Shown one piece after another: positions 33,476 to 46,100 of a stretch of DNA of 64,000 nucleotides. The stretch is from the NCBI GenBank assembly GCA_002104905.1, contig MCFE01000175.1:62001-126000 (forward strand), given 5' to 3'. The notes under the pieces were generated by a model. It was not told the DNA's origin, made no database searches, and saw nothing but the letters and a program-made list of their open reading frames with translations. Made by a program: the position numbers and the translations under genes. Numbering within the stretch: position 1 is the stretch's first letter; every line of letters starts with the position of its first letter. This DNA comes from Basidiobolus meristosporus CBS 931.73 (taxonomy: Eukaryota; Basidiobolomycota; Basidiobolomycetes; Basidiobolales; Basidiobolaceae).

Positions 33476-34344
33476 CTCCCACTCAGCCAAATGTTCATAT
33501 TGACTAATCCTAATTCTGACCTAAGATATATTGAAATATGTCTCTGGCCAATGGTTGAGTAAATATATCTGCCATCATTTCATCTGTAGGACTGTAAACT
33601 AAGCTGACTAAGTTATTTTCTTTGGCTTTACATATGGAAAGGTTTCCAATATTGATATGCTTAGTTCTAGCATGAAAAGCTGGCTTTCTACCTGATTGTA
33701 TACAACCATAATTATTCTGAAATAAAGTGATGGGTGTTTTTCAACTCAAGTCTAAGTCTTCAAAAATCTTTCCTAACCACATTACTTCTTGGTAGTCTCA
33801 CAAGCTATCATATGCTCTGTATCTGTGGTAAAATGTGCTACAGTTGGTTACTTGAACTCCATGAGATTGCTCCTTTACAATAAAGAAAGGTGTAATATGT
33901 GGTGAATCTTCTGTCTTTCAAATTATGTGCCCAGCCAGCTTCAGAGTATCCCACAATGTTGCTCTGAATCATCATAGGTACATCTTAGGCAAATATCAGC
34001 TGTCATTTTAGGTATCTAAAAATCCACTCAACTGCTGTAATATAAACAAATCTATAGCTTTGATTATGCTGGCTCACAACTGCTGCCAAATATGAGATAT
34101 CAGGATGTATTGCAAGCATGAGGTATATGAGATATCTGTCTATAGATTGATAAGATGAGTCAGTGCTTTTAGATGGCATCAAGCACTCTTGAGTTGGTTG
34201 AGTTTTGACCAACTGGAGGTTTGTCTCCATTGGAGTAGCAGCCGGTTTAGAGACTTCCATTTAGTACTTCATTAGTGTATCTTGAATATATTTGGATTTG
34301 CCAAGGTTGATGGTCCAGGTACTTCTGCCTATGGGTAACTTTAT
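33476..34344 (-). pseudogene. Copia-5 RT end and RNase H
   Basis: Minus strand: GRSTWTINLGKSKYIQDTLM, then stop, MEVSKPAATPMETNLQLVKT and DISYLAAVVSQHNQSYRF (34003-34260), the region between RT and RNase H in copia pol. Decayed RNase H follows with the HARTKHINI-type motif near 33660. It is fused at about 34345 to T4 ORF2, so one of the two is truncated there. Confidence 0.75.
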
Positions 34345-36690
34345 TCCATATATATATCTTGCAAACATATGCTTGGTTGCCACCACTTCTACCATGAATA
34401 CCTCCTGAAAATCCGCAAAGAGCTTCTTGGTATTTAGCTTATATATCCCTTCTCCATGCTGGATTCTAGTCCCCCTTATAGGTGAACTCTGGCTCTTGTA
34501 TGTGTGAATTCTGTAATGAATGGTGTAGAAGTTGGCTTGTGACCAAGAGAAACCCGGCATGTTTTGTATACGCTTTCCTAATAAAGAATAGTTATTTGTT
34601 GCACCCAACTAAACTTTGCAGTAATTAACTGATTACCCACAGAGTAGGGCTGCTTAGCTTCTTTGTTCCATAGGTATAGGTGTCTCCATGTGTATATCTG
34701 TCCTTGGTAGTTGCAAACTCTGCCTGGCTGTCTTCCATATACCAATTCATCACATTCATCACAGACTTGATGGTAATATTCCTGATGAGATTGGGATATG
34801 GTAGTACCTGCGTGCTGACTTGTCTTCCTATATCCCCATACATCTGCTCTGTAGGAAACTCCCAACAGGTGAAGCAAGGCCCAATATTCTTCACACACCA
34901 AGCAAGATGGAGTACAGAATTAATATAGTGGCAGCAGAGATCTATGCATTCATCTTCATGGATGTAGTATAGCCGCTCAAATCCTGTAACAAACTCCTTG
35001 CACAACAGCTGTAGATGTGTCAATTTAGCATTGGTGATCAGCTTCTGGATAAATATTGCGGCATTGTCCACATATGACTCCCAATGATTCCAATGTACTT
35101 ATGGCAGAATTGGCTTCAGAACACCACTTGAATAAATAGGTATTCAGTTCATCCACTCTTTGCATTTGTATTGATGCATATATGTATGAATATTGATTAG
35201 AGCCTGTGAGAGGTACTTAAGGTAGCAGATACTCTGCAATATCTGGCCAATTCTTTCAAGTATTTCTGGTATCTCTAGGAGCTCATTCAGCCTGAAATGC
35301 CCCATGTACTACTCAGTCTTCAATTCAGGGATATTGTTCAAAAAAGTAGATGCATTGCTCCCAGTGGAAAGCCTTTGGTCCAAGAAATACCCTTTATTGT
35401 AGTATCTCAAGTTTCAAATTGACTACCTGTTCTGGCCCATGGCTCATTGTTTGCCAACTTTGCTACAGCTGCCTGCTGACTTCTATATATTCCCTCTGTG
35501 TAAAGATGATATTCATAGTGCTAGTGTTTGGGTAATAATAATGTGTATGAGTTATGGAGTAAATCACTTGGATGTTGCCCACTCAATAGTAATACTATCC
35601 ATTGTGCCCAGAAAAGCCTGCTATCTTGCTGATGGCTGGGGTATCTCCAATGCAAATAATAATATGCCCTTTGACACAATGGCCATTTACTATTATCATA
35701 CTGGCAAACACACAAAATGCATTCAGTAATGGATGCAGATAGATATTCAGGTTGGACAGTGATTTAGGCCCATATACCAGTGAGACTATCATCTAATTTC
35801 TGCTCTGGTAATGTAAGTTAGGTGGCAGTTTCAGGTTGATGAAAATATGTGGCCAGCAGGATTAGCTTGTAGAGTACCTGTTTAACAAGAGTCCATCAAG
35901 TGCTAAGACAAAGGCATGGTCATACATATGTTCAAAGTAGCCCTGGCTTCTTGGCTGTTTGCAATGTTTAACATCAAATATACTTGATATGTTTGCACCT
36001 GATTGATACTGATTGTGGTACTTTATAGCTTTGCCATATTTGTCAGGCTGCATGAGCTTTGTTAGACATGGTGTTACTGGAATGTATCTACAGTGTCAAC
36101 AACATATTCCCTCAATGGTAGTGGATTCCTGACAATTTGGACACATTGCAGTGGTGGCATTTTTAGATGTGAATGCCATGCAACTGTTGGCACATGCTGG
36201 AATCAGGACAGTCTCTGGGTCATATGTTGCATACTGCATGATGGTTGTCCACTTGTGCCCTGTACATGGTAGCTTGTATCCTGGAATGATTTTGGCAAGA
36301 AGTAGCATTAAGTCCCCAAAGCTGGCATTACTTATATTAGTGGAAATGCACCACTTCTCTAGTCAAACCATTACATCATTCACCAATAGATGGATTACTG
36401 GGCTCACTTGGCAGTATGAGGTGTCCTTGGCATTTGCTTCAATGGATGTTGTCTCATTGCATTTTAGGATTTGACTGGGCTCATCCATGCTACTGTTGTT
36501 AGGGGAGATAGGCTTCCAATCCATCAGTGAGCCTTCTTTGTCACAACTATACTCAGCATGCCATATTCAGAGGGCTGGGGTGAGCCTAAAGGCAACACAA
36601 AATCATCTGACTCAGTTTGCACAAGGTTATAAATACAGCCAGGTGCCATATAGAAATATCAACTAGCCAGCAAGATAATGTTGGTTCAGA
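34345..36690 (-). pseudogene. T4 ORF2, Tnp2-family transposase
   Basis: The fullest transposase core in the window, though broken by stops. In order on the minus strand: ATYDPETVLIPACANSCMAF and CPNCQES (zinc-ribbon-like), FDVKHCKQPRSQGYFEHMYD, FVLALDGLLLNRY with the first Asp, VSLVYGPKSLSNLNIYLHPL, where the second Asp is now Asn, and ICIGDTPAISKIAGFSGHNG with the third acidic motif. Then come the YYYPNTST block, a W-rich middle and the C-terminal LLHLLGVSYRADVWGYRKTS and FSWSQANFYTIHYRIHTYKS blocks. It diverges from ORF1 across a ~380-bp intergenic region. Confidence 0.85.
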
Positions 36691-37074
36691 AGTTACTGAT
36701 GAATGGTCAGATATGACTTGTGTGGCAAAACACTTGCCATGATCCTTCCAATACTACCTATGCTGTCTGCATGCTTCATGGCTGAGAGGCTTGTTACAAT
36801 AGCCACATGGTCTTTATTTTCTTCTCTGATTGTGTTGAATCAAAGTAGTGCTGTCCATGGGGCAAACAGTGAGACCTTCAACAACAAAATGCTACTATAT
36901 CACCTTTTGGTCAATACTCATGATAATTCAAGACAGTCTTGTATTTGAGACATTGCACCTACACGAATGTAAGATTCAATGACAACCCACCATTGTGAGC
37001 ATTATAAATAAAGTTTTGGCACCAAATACTCACATATATGTAGCACTATTTCCCCTTTGGTTTGACTCACTTCC
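36691..37074. promoter_or_regulatory. T4 divergent intergenic region with small conserved frame
   Basis: Counterpart of 30801-31204. The plus-strand frame 36703-36948 (81 codons) reads SACFMAERLVTIATWSLFSS and AVHGANSETFNNKMLLYHLL, the longest version of the small conserved peptide. Promoters of ORF1 and ORF2 are presumably here; no clear TATA box could be assigned. Confidence 0.45.
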
Positions 37075-38285
37075 ATGTATATGCTGCAAAAAACTAAAGC
37101 CAAGCTCTGTGGTCCCCAACCAAACCCCACTGCTGATGGCAGCAGAAGAATGGTTGGACAACAGCTTGCTTTGATATCCAGCGCAACAAGCAGGGCTGCA
37201 TCCAAAAAAGGTCATATTTATAGTGTGCCCACTGAAGGTGGAAATGTGGACTCCTTAGGCTCTCAGTCAAGTAGCAATTAAGACCTCTGCAGAGCCACAA
37301 GCTGACTGTTATGCTCAGGCAGATGAAAGTGTAGCAAATGCAGTACCTCCAGTTGAAGACCAGCAAGTTGCTGTCATAAGAGCACCACCACACATATTAG
37401 CAAGTATGTTGTCAGATCATACTAAAGCATCAATGAGGCAATTAGGTGCAGTGGCTGATAGGATAGATGCAATGGCCCAGAATACTCAGGAAATAGTCCA
37501 GCAACAGGATGAGTGGATAATATATGTAGAACAGTCAATATCTCAGGTAGAGAAAGCAGTCTCTTTGCTGCAAAGAAAGAGCTCAAGTAGCTCTATGTCC
37601 CAGCCAAGAATTGAGTCATTTCCCAATGTACAGCACAGGATCACTGTACAGTCTGTGAAGCACAACAACAGTGCCCAAAGATAAAACCTACAGAAAAACC
37701 TATCATAGTATGGGAGGGAGACATTGTGGTGTTTATATCAAAGTCTTAAAATCAAATCACACTGAGGCTCTGTAAAGCCATTGAGTGCAATAATGAAAAG
37801 TGGGCTAATATTCAAGAAGCTGTCAGAAGTCTAGCATGCCATTACTTTAAGGCTGGCATACCATGAGACCATCAGGAACTCAAGGCCAAGCAGGATGAGC
37901 TTGCCTTGTTCCATGAGCATTATCCTTGATTCAAACAGCCCAACAGATCTTGGGCCAGCATTGGAATGCTTAGAAAGTATATTAAGAAAAGCAGAAACTA
38001 TCAATGGCAGAAGCACAAGGGTGCCATGGCTAAAAACCAGCAGCTTCTTCAAGAGCGCATAACAAGCAGGGCCAAAAGCTCTAAACAAGCATCAGAGAGA
38101 TGTCAGGTAGCTGGAAGAGTGCAAATTAGGGACCAGCAGGCAAACACAGATACACCTGCACAACATTTATCAAGGAAAAAGTGTAGTAACACTCAAGAAG
38201 GACTAAGTCCCAGTAGCAGTGAAGGACCAACAGTGATAAAAACCAGCAACTCTTTTAGGAGCATGTCCCAACTATGGCTGGCAGC
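37075..38285 (+). pseudogene. T4 ORF1
   Basis: Plus-strand ORF1 starting at the ATG at 37078 or shortly after (TKAKLCGPQPNPTADGSRRM). Next open piece 37406-37684: MLSDHTKASMRQLGAVADRI, DAMAQNTQEIVQQQDEWI, SISQVEKAVSLLQRKSSS. Heptad-like spacing of hydrophobics suggests a coiled coil. 37966-38292 has NYQWQKHKGAMAKNQQLLQE and one repeat unit (QANTDTPAQHLSRKKCSNTQ). Interrupted at about 38286 by an LTR-H fragment. Confidence 0.7.
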
Positions 38286-38677
38286 CCACTGATGCCTAGA
38301 ATCTTCTAGAACCTTGTCATTAGTAATCACTTGGCAATCAGCAAAATTGTTTAAGGGAAAGAAATCCTTCATCGATAAATCATCCCTTTTATAGGTAACA
38401 CTTCTACCTTATTGATTAGCAATTGATCACTGCACCTGCCTTCAACAGTACATCTCAGACCTGCCATCAAGGAGCTTTTCAGGGTAGTCCACAAGACACA
38501 CAGAGATCTTTGGAGACACTTGGAGCACCTAGGAAGCTAGAGAAGCAGGAGCTTTTACCATAGTGACATATTGACAAAGACACCAGCAGTTTAGAAACTG
38601 AGGTTATTGCACCCATCAGACACCTCACTCACCTTGAGTTGTGTAGCTTCTCCCAGGAGTACCTCTACACCACCACA
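38286..38677 (+). repeat. LTR-H 3' half fragment
   Basis: Nearly the same as 47989-48378, from CCACTGATGCCTAGAATC to CTCTACACCACCACA, including TTTAAGGG. The 5' half is missing, and ORF1 sequence is also missing at the junction, so a deletion followed insertion. Confidence 0.8.
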
Positions 38678-39193
38678 CTGTTAGGTTCCCACTGGAGTCA
38701 TGGAAACAGAGCATTACACCAGAAATACTTATTGAGTGGCGGATTTTAATGGAGTTACTTGTTGAGTGTGGGGTTGGGGTTAATGTAAGTGTAGGGTATA
38801 GGGACCTTCATAGGTCAATACAATTGGCAATTGAGGTACAACTGAAGTTTCAATGGAAATAAACCAAGTTGTATGCATAAATAGTAAGAGAAATGGTTGA
38901 GTTAGCAAGTAAGGGACATGAAAAAGAGGCAATAGCCAATCAATGTACACAATTTTAGGAAGTATTCAATTTTCCAGGATCAGAGAGTGAGCAAATTAGC
39001 AGGAAACTAATCAAAAGACAGTAATATATTGTTGTGATGAAAAATTTTGAACAAGTTTTTTGTGAAATCTGGGGTGCAATTTTTTTTCAGCAGTCTCTGC
39101 ACAGTGTCATGATAGGATTGGTACCTCTTAGTCATGCGGCTTTAGTTCTATAACAGCCTTTTTACAGGATCATCACAATAATTTCTCATAGGG
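38678..39193 (+). repeat. T4 ORF1 tail, terminal region and TIR
   Basis: The ORF1 tail (GGTTCCCACTGGAGTCATGG) is followed by the ~480-bp non-coding block also seen in T0, T5 and T6. It ends CATCACAATAATTTCTCATA then GGG at 39193, inward CCCTATGAGAAATTATTGTG. This is the best-preserved ORF1-side terminus. Copia sequence follows. Confidence 0.7.
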
Positions 39194-39842
39194 TGCTGGA
39201 ATGATCACCATTGGTATATTCCTGGGCACTGATTCAGTCTCTTCCATAGTGTTGATATCTTCTGGAGTGAAAAAATTTCAATTATTTTCTCTTAGGCAAT
39301 CCCGACTATTGGTGGACTTGAGAGCAGATTTCTGTCAGCATTATACGTTATATTTTGTAAAAGTACTTGAATATTTTCAAACAACACATCCCTGAACTTG
39401 ATCAGCTTCTTTGCTTTGGGGTTGTAGAGTCTGTATGCCTTACTCTCATTACAGTAGCCCAAAAACATACATTTTATACTATTCAGCTCAAAGCTTGACT
39501 GATTTCCAGGCTTTTTCCTTGCATATACTATACATCCAGATATTCTTTGATGTTTTGCACTTGATCTGTATTGGTGTCATGCTTTGTATGGAGCAGAATC
39601 ACAGAGTATTCAGTTAAAACTCCAACTTTCAATGTATACAGTTGTGGCAATTGATTCTGCCCTAAAGTCATAAGACAATCTTTGATCATGGATTATAGAT
39701 TCTGCCAAATCACTTATTGATCTGTTTGCTTGTTCAGCCACTTCATTTTTCTGTGGGGAGTATAATACAGTAGTCTCTTGCTTTATCCCATGAATTTTGC
39801 AGAAGCGGATGAAGAGTTTTGAGGTATATTCTGCTTTAAAGT
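39194..39842 (-). pseudogene. Copia integrase fragment
   Basis: Minus-strand copia pol. An 81-codon piece (39610-39855) encodes the end of the integrase core: TSKLFIRFCKIHGIKQETTV, LYSPQKNEVAEQANRSISDL, with the catalytic Glu kept in VAEQANRS. Further left only decayed linker remains. Confidence 0.75.
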
Positions 39843-40180
39843 TCTGTAGTTCCACCTAGCTATTCATCTAACTTGGTCACTTAGATCATCACCTTCAAAT
39901 CTTAGAGAATACTGATTAAATTTCTTGTTGGTACTTAATTGGAATTTTCTCACCAAGATATCAGGTGCTCAGAACATAAAAATTCTCAAAGTTGTCCAAA
40001 CAGCCCTTAGCTTTGCACACATGTTCTTAGGATCTTCCTATGCTTATTCTATATGGTTGCTATGCTAAGACCATGTCAAAGTACAGAAACTACTCTTACA
40101 TTCAATAAATCATTAAGAGAAAATCACATAATCTACTTGTTGTCCCAATCACTTTAAATATCTCCTAGACTCTTACATCA
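39843..40180 (+). repeat. LTR-G, 5' LTR of Copia-7 (~338 bp)
   Basis: From about TGTAGTTCCACCTAGC to CTAGACTCTTACATCA, matching the LTR at 60011 in the same orientation. The first bases are eroded. The following GGTTATGAGCCCTGAGC is the presumed primer-binding region, conserved inside the LTRs of Copia-3 and Copia-4. Confidence 0.7.
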
Positions 40181-41075
40181 GGTTATGAGCCCTGAGCTGT
40201 CACTCTACTCAATGTCTTACTGCTATTGCTGGAGCTTTTCCCTCTGCTGAAATACTGGATGGATATAGTTACCAAGTGCAGAAGATGAAGATGAAGATGC
40301 TGCTACAAGAATGAGGCCTTTGGGATATTGTCATGGGAGAAGAATGCCCTCCTAAAGATGTGCAAGTGATATCATTAGAGTATCAGAAGACAGAACAAAG
40401 TGCCTTTAACTACATTTGCCTTAATGTCAAAGACAAATTGTTAACTCAATGCTCAAGAGCAAAAACAGCAAAGAATGCCTGAAATGCATCAGAGGACACC
40501 CACCAGTCATGAAAAAATCTCCTTACTACAAAGATGCTGCCAGAAGAAGAAAGAAAAATCTAATCCACCAAATTACCCTGCTGGTGGATGAGATGTATTC
40601 TGTGGACATACCAACTACTGATGGGGATGTAATAGTTACCATCCTGAATAGCCTGTTTGACAGGCTTCATGGCCTTGTATCAGCCCTAGAGTCCAGAACT
40701 GAAGATTTGACCTTAAATTAGGTATATGAAAGGCACCTGGATGTAGAATTAAGAAAATCAAGTGCCAATTAGAAGGAAGAGGGAAATGCTTTGATAAGCT
40801 ATAATAGCCAGCAAAGAAGATACCAATGACCTTTTAAAGGCAACACCAACCTGTTTTGCAGCTACTGCAAAAGAAAAGGACTCACATCAGATCAGTGCTT
40901 CAAAAAGGGAGATAGTCAGCAGAAAATGCTTGAATATGGAAATGCTGCAAAAACTGCTGACAGACTATTCAAATCTGCATTATATATTACCACAGACAAG
41001 GATTCTCAGAAGTGGTATTATGACTCTGGAGCATCTCAACACTTTACACACCAATAAGACCTTTTACTCAACACC
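40181..41075 (+). pseudogene. Copia-7 gag and start of protease
   Basis: Gag of a copia element with stops: MKMLLQE (about 40290), the CPPKDVQV region, then an open piece 40449-40721 with DEMYSVDIPTTDGDVIVTIL and LVSALESRTEDLTLN. The zinc knuckle reads CSYCKRKGLTSDQC; its His is now Leu. The protease start YYDSGASQHFTHQ keeps the catalytic DSG (41022) but a stop follows. The element is cut at about 41075 where a T terminus begins. Confidence 0.75.
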
Positions 41076-41719
41076 CCAGATTTCACAAAAAACTTAGTCA
41101 AAATGTTTCATCACTGCAATACAAATGTGGCTTTGGATTGGTTATCTGCCAATTTTCTCACTTTCTGATCCCAGACACTCTATCTGATCCTATCTTTGTG
41201 CATATTGCTTGGCTATTGCCTCTTTTTCACACTCTCTGGTTCCTGACTCAACCATTTCTCCACATTTCATGCATTCATATTGATTTATTTCTGCTGAAAC
41301 TTCTGTTATACCCTAACTGCCAATTGTCTCAACCAATAAAAGTCCCTGCACCCTACACTAATGCTAAGCCCAGCCCCACACTCAATAAGTCACTCCCTTA
41401 AAATCCACCACTCAACAAGTATTTCTGCTGTACAGAACTGTTTCTGTGACTTTAGCAGGAACGATACAGCTTTATGCCACTGCTCATTCACAATTTCCCA
41501 TATGTCCTGGTCTTCATCCAGCACTTCAGGGGCTAGCACCTGATCTGCCAGTCTTTGCAATCAATCCTTGCAACATTCAAGTGTATTTTCTTGAGCACTG
41601 CTCTTGAAGAAGTGCTGCTACCTTTTAGTGTGCCTGTTATTGTCCCAAAATCTTACCGAAGGCATTGTGATAACCTTGTGAGCTCTTAACATTGCACATT
41701 GTCTGTCTATTGGCTCCAG
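41076..41719 (-). pseudogene. T5 terminal region and ORF1 C-terminal part
   Basis: 41076-41440 is the ORF1-side non-coding block in reverse; the TIR itself is lost. From 41440 the minus strand has the ORF1 C-terminus (EQWHKAVSF, DQIW.IVNEQ-type sequence), matching 47112-47300. LTR-B follows from about 41720. Confidence 0.6.
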
Positions 41720-42403
41720 TTTAAAAGTGTAATAAGACTCCTGAATGGCTTAGCTGAACCTAGGTGACAACTAAGTGCAGGATCTCAGATGTGTCAGAGC
41801 ATGGCAGAATTATTAGCCAAGAAGTTCTGGCTTAATATTGGCCTTGTATAAAGCTAGGTTTGGCTATAAAGGCAACACAGTTGGTTTTGTCTGCAAACCA
41901 TACTTGATGTTCTTGGGTGTGCTAGGTATGCTAGGCTTAGGTAGAAACTGAAGCATAATTGTTGAGTTCTTGATTTTTCCAAGACACATTCTTAATTTTG
42001 TTGAGACACAAACTACACCAAAAGGTTCAGTAAGCTTTATTCATACTTCTTTCATGAAGTTGAGTTAGTAAGCACTAAGTGACTGCACAAGCTGAAGTCT
42101 ATTGGGATGCTGATAGGTGCATAAGATAAGTGAAAATTGCATCATTAATCAGCTGATGTCTTGGCAACTATGAAGTTCTAAGATAGATCTCAGATGACAA
42201 ATCACCTGGTAAGGCTTGGTAGATAAGTTGATAATATAATGGCAACATGAGAATTGATCAAGTGTGACAGATAATGATTGGTTCTGAGATGACATAAAAG
42301 AAGCCATAACTGGGATAAGCTATGTTTGGGTTGGGGAAAATCAGTTAGAGTACTACATTCTCTCTCAGTGTAAAATATGCCAAGTGTAAATGTTGGAACA
42401 CAA
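41720..42403 (+). repeat. LTR-B copy (about 684 bp), ends eroded
   Basis: Aligns with 48841-49516, for example GCATCATTAATCAGCTGATG and AACTGGGATAAGCTATGTTT. A GGCTATAAAGG box lies near 41865. The first bases and the last (AACACAATA) do not match the other copies well, and the flanks show that ORF1 sequence was lost, so no target duplication can be given. Confidence 0.75.
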
Positions 42404-42901
42404 TACTGTTGGCAAGACTCTTGTGCTTCCCTGTCACTGGTTTGGGCAAATCTTTCTCTCTTTACCTCTTCCTCTATCACTGCCTGGTCTTTTACTTCAC
42501 ATTGTCTCAGTGGTTCTTGTATTGAACTATGCTTTCTCCTTGATATATGCTGCTCTGATACATCTGTTTTGGCATGCTTGTCTCTTGCTGGCACTCTGCT
42601 GGCAACCTAACGCTTTTTTGCAGCTGCTCTGAGCTCTCAATGCATGCTATGACACACTCTGGAGGTAGCTGCTGCTTTTATCACTGCCAGGTCCTATGCT
42701 GCTACTTTGACTGGGTACTCCTTAAGTGGAACTACACTTTTTCCATGATACATGTTGTGCTAGTTCAGCTGTATCTGTCTGCTTTTCCCATATTGACACT
42801 CTTCCAGCTACTTGATCTCTCTTTGATGCTTGTTTGGAGCTTTCAGCCCTGCTTGCAAGGGGCTCTTGAGGAAGCCACTGGTTTGTAGCCATTGCATCTT
42901 T
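42404..42901 (-). pseudogene. T5 ORF1, two repeat units
   Basis: Minus strand carries two successive copies of the ORF1 repeat: SCMPARDKHAKTDVSEQHIS-type (42480-42600) and the equivalent at 42700-42800, each with a V/A-A-G-x-V-P/S-x-R start and a SRxKxS block. It ends at the codons for MATNQW at 42895, where the T6 terminus begins. Confidence 0.6.
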
Positions 42902-43184
42902 CCCTATGAGAAATTATTGTGATGACCCTGTCAAAAGGCTGTCACAGAATTAAAGCCACATGACTAAGAGGTACTGAGCCCATCACAACACCATGCAGAG
43001 ACTGTTGAAAAATAATTGCACCCCAGGTTTCACAAAAAACTTGGTCAAAATCTTTCATCATAACAGTACATTAGTGGCTATTGATTGGTCTCTGCCAATC
43101 TGCTCACTTTCTGATCCTGGACACTTGATCACATCCTAAGTTAGTGTACAATGATTGGCTATTGCCTCTGTATCACACTCCTCA
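42902..43184 (-). repeat. T6: ORF1-side terminus of a T element
   Basis: Starts CCCTATGAGAAATTATTGTG, a nearly perfect ORF1-side TIR, and runs for 283 bp of the terminal non-coding block. It stops in TATCACACTCCTCA where the next TIR (T7) begins. Only the end of an element is present, inserted in T5 ORF1. Confidence 0.65.
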
Positions 43185-46100
43185 CCCTAGGAAAAATAAT
43201 TTGGTCCTACAGGTGGATCCAACCTGGATCAGCCATCAGGATCCCACTCACAGACCATCATTATACCAGTACTTGGAATTAGTGACCTTCTGGACAATCT
43301 TATAACAGGATGACTACAGTGTATTGCTGATTTTACTGTCAAATAAAGTTATGAAACTTGACCAGGTTTGATTGATGCTGTGACAGTTATTGGATGGCAT
43401 TGTTGCAGTCTTGTAGCGCTCTACAACAATTTCAAATGGATCTAACCAGCCAGGACATCCAATTGCCTTATATGGCAAAAAACTTAACAGTCTATCAATG
43501 GCCTGACAGCAAGAGTCAGAAGGCATTATTGAGGCAGTATGGAGGCATACAGTTAGCTTTGTATAATGCCACCATACCAATTAACTTAATGGTATTTTGT
43601 TTTTCTACCACCCCTTGTACAATTCACATATTCCACTGTGAGATCACCCATCTTTATTTGCCTACCCACTACAACCTTGGGTATTACACATATAGCTTGA
43701 GTCAAAAAAACTATGGCCTCCTGCTTACTAACCTCTACAAGCATGCAAACTTGCTGCAATTGACATACTTCTATCACCTCAACTTTACAGCTTTTTAGTG
43801 TGATACTTGCAAAGTTGCCATATACCTTGTACTGCTGGTAACATATAGATCTTGCAAACATATGCTTGGTTGGTGCCACTTCTGCCATGAATACCTCCTG
43901 AAAATCCGCAAAGAGCTTCTTGGTATTTAGCTAATATATTCCTTCTTCCTGCTGGATTTTAGTCCCCCTTATAGGTGCGCTCTGGCTCCTGTTTGCATGA
44001 ATTCTGAATTGAATGATGTAGAAGTTGGCTTGTGACCAAGAGAAACCCAGCATACCTTGGTAGAGCTTTCCTAATAAAATTTAGTTGCTTGTTGCACCCA
44101 ACCCAACTTGCATTACTTAACTGATTATCCATGCATTGGGGCTGATTAGCTTCTTAATGCCATAGGCATAGGTGTCTCCATGTGTGCATCTGTCCTCAAT
44201 ATTTTCCAACTCTTCCTGGCTGTCCTCCATGTGCCAACTCATCACATCCATGATGGACTTGAAGATAATATTCTTGATGAGATTGGATATGGTAGTACCG
44301 GCAAGTTGACTTGTCTTTGTATATCCCCACACATTTGCTCCATAGGAAACTCCCATAAGGTGAAGCAAGGACCAATATTCTCCACACACTGAGCAAGATG
44401 GAGTAGAGAATGGGTACAGTACCAGCAGAGATCTATGCGCTCAGCTTTATGTTTGTAGTATAGCCCTCAAATCCCATTACAAACTCCTCTCACAACAGCT
44501 GTAGATGTTTCAAGTTGGCATTAGTGAATTGCTTCTGGTTAAATATTCCTACAATCTCCACATATGACTCCCAATGCTCCCAATGTACTCTTGGTGTGAA
44601 CGGCTTTGGAACACCACTTGAATAAATACCTATCCAGTTCATCTAGTCTTTGCATTTGTATTGTTGAGTATGCGTATGAATATTGATTGGAGCCTGTGAG
44701 AAGTACCTAGGGTGGTGGATACTTTGTAATATCTTGCCAATTCTTTCAAATTTCTCTGGTATCCCAAAAGGCTCATTTTGCTTGAAATGCTGCTTATATA
44801 ACTTGGTCATTAGTATAGGAATATTGCTGAAAAGCAGATGCATTGCTCCCTGTGGAAAGTTTTTGCTCCAGCAGATGCCCACTATCTTAAGTATCTCCAG
44901 TTTCCAGTTGATTCTGTATTCCAGTCAATGGCTTATGGCTTGCCAACTTTGCTGCAATTGCATGCTGACTTCTGTATGTTCTCTCTGTGGGAAGATGATG
45001 CTCTTAGTGTTGGTGTTTGGGTAATAATAATGTGTGTGAGTTATGGAGTAAATCCCCTGGATCTCACACATTTGACAGCAATGCCATCCATTGTGCCTAA
45101 AAAAAACCTGCTATTTTGCAGATAGCTGGGGTATCACCAATGCAGATAATTAGATGTGCATTTAGATATCAGGCATTTACTGTCATCCCACGGGAAAGCA
45201 TAAATATTCATCCAGCAATGGATACAGGTAGCTATCCAGGTTGGACAGTAATTTAGGTCCAGATACCAGCAAGACTACCATCAGATTTTTGCTCTGATAT
45301 GTGGTAATGGAAAGTATTCCATTACTACAATATCTCTAAACCAATATTGCACTCATTTCTTTATTTTGCTTTTTGCTATCGTAACATACAAGAGAAAGAT
45401 CAAGAATTTCCAACTTTGAAGAGCAAATGCTCCAGACCCTGACAAGCAATCCACCCAAGAATATTATGTCATACAGAACACGTAGTAGCCAACACATGTT
45501 TCAAATTACAGCTCATTTGAAGCAGTACTTAAGGAGTTATGACCAAAAGAGTCCAACTATTATATATACTATGCCTTATTGCTAGGATTACTATGGTGAC
45601 TTTGATCGCGTGTAACTTTTGAACCAGCCAATCAAATCACGTGAGATTCTCACAGGTGCTGCGCCTATGTCCGATCTGCGCCACTGCAAAATTATAGCTT
45701 CGTATCACGTGTATTGCTTGCGCAATTACCCAAAAACTTTGATCCTTCAAAATTTTCATATATATGACTTCCCCAGCTGAAAAATAAAGGGAGAGCCTCT
45801 CTTTCCAGAATCTCCACACTACGATTACAAGTTTAAAGGTTATAAGACTTCCCCTGCATCACTTGCACTGTTGAGTATTCTGACTTTGATTGGTACTACA
45901 TCAGTAAAGAGACTGCAAAGCTCACAAGAATCCAATCTAAGTTCTACAAGAAACTACCACTTTTCTGTCGGAAAAGTCCCCTCTAAGAAACCCCTTTACT
46001 CTAAAGACACCCCTTTAGACACCCCTTTAGTCTAAAGACCCCTTTAGAGACCCCTTTAAGAAACCCCTTTACTCTAAAGAAGCCCCTTTAGGCACCCCTT

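Noticed and set aside
34680-34928. Plus-strand frame opposite T4 ORF2 as a host gene
   Set aside because: It is antisense to a conserved transposase block (LLHLLGVSYRADVWG) and not independently conserved.
43394-43798. 134-codon plus-strand frame
   Set aside because: Antisense shadow of the T7 transposase C-terminus.
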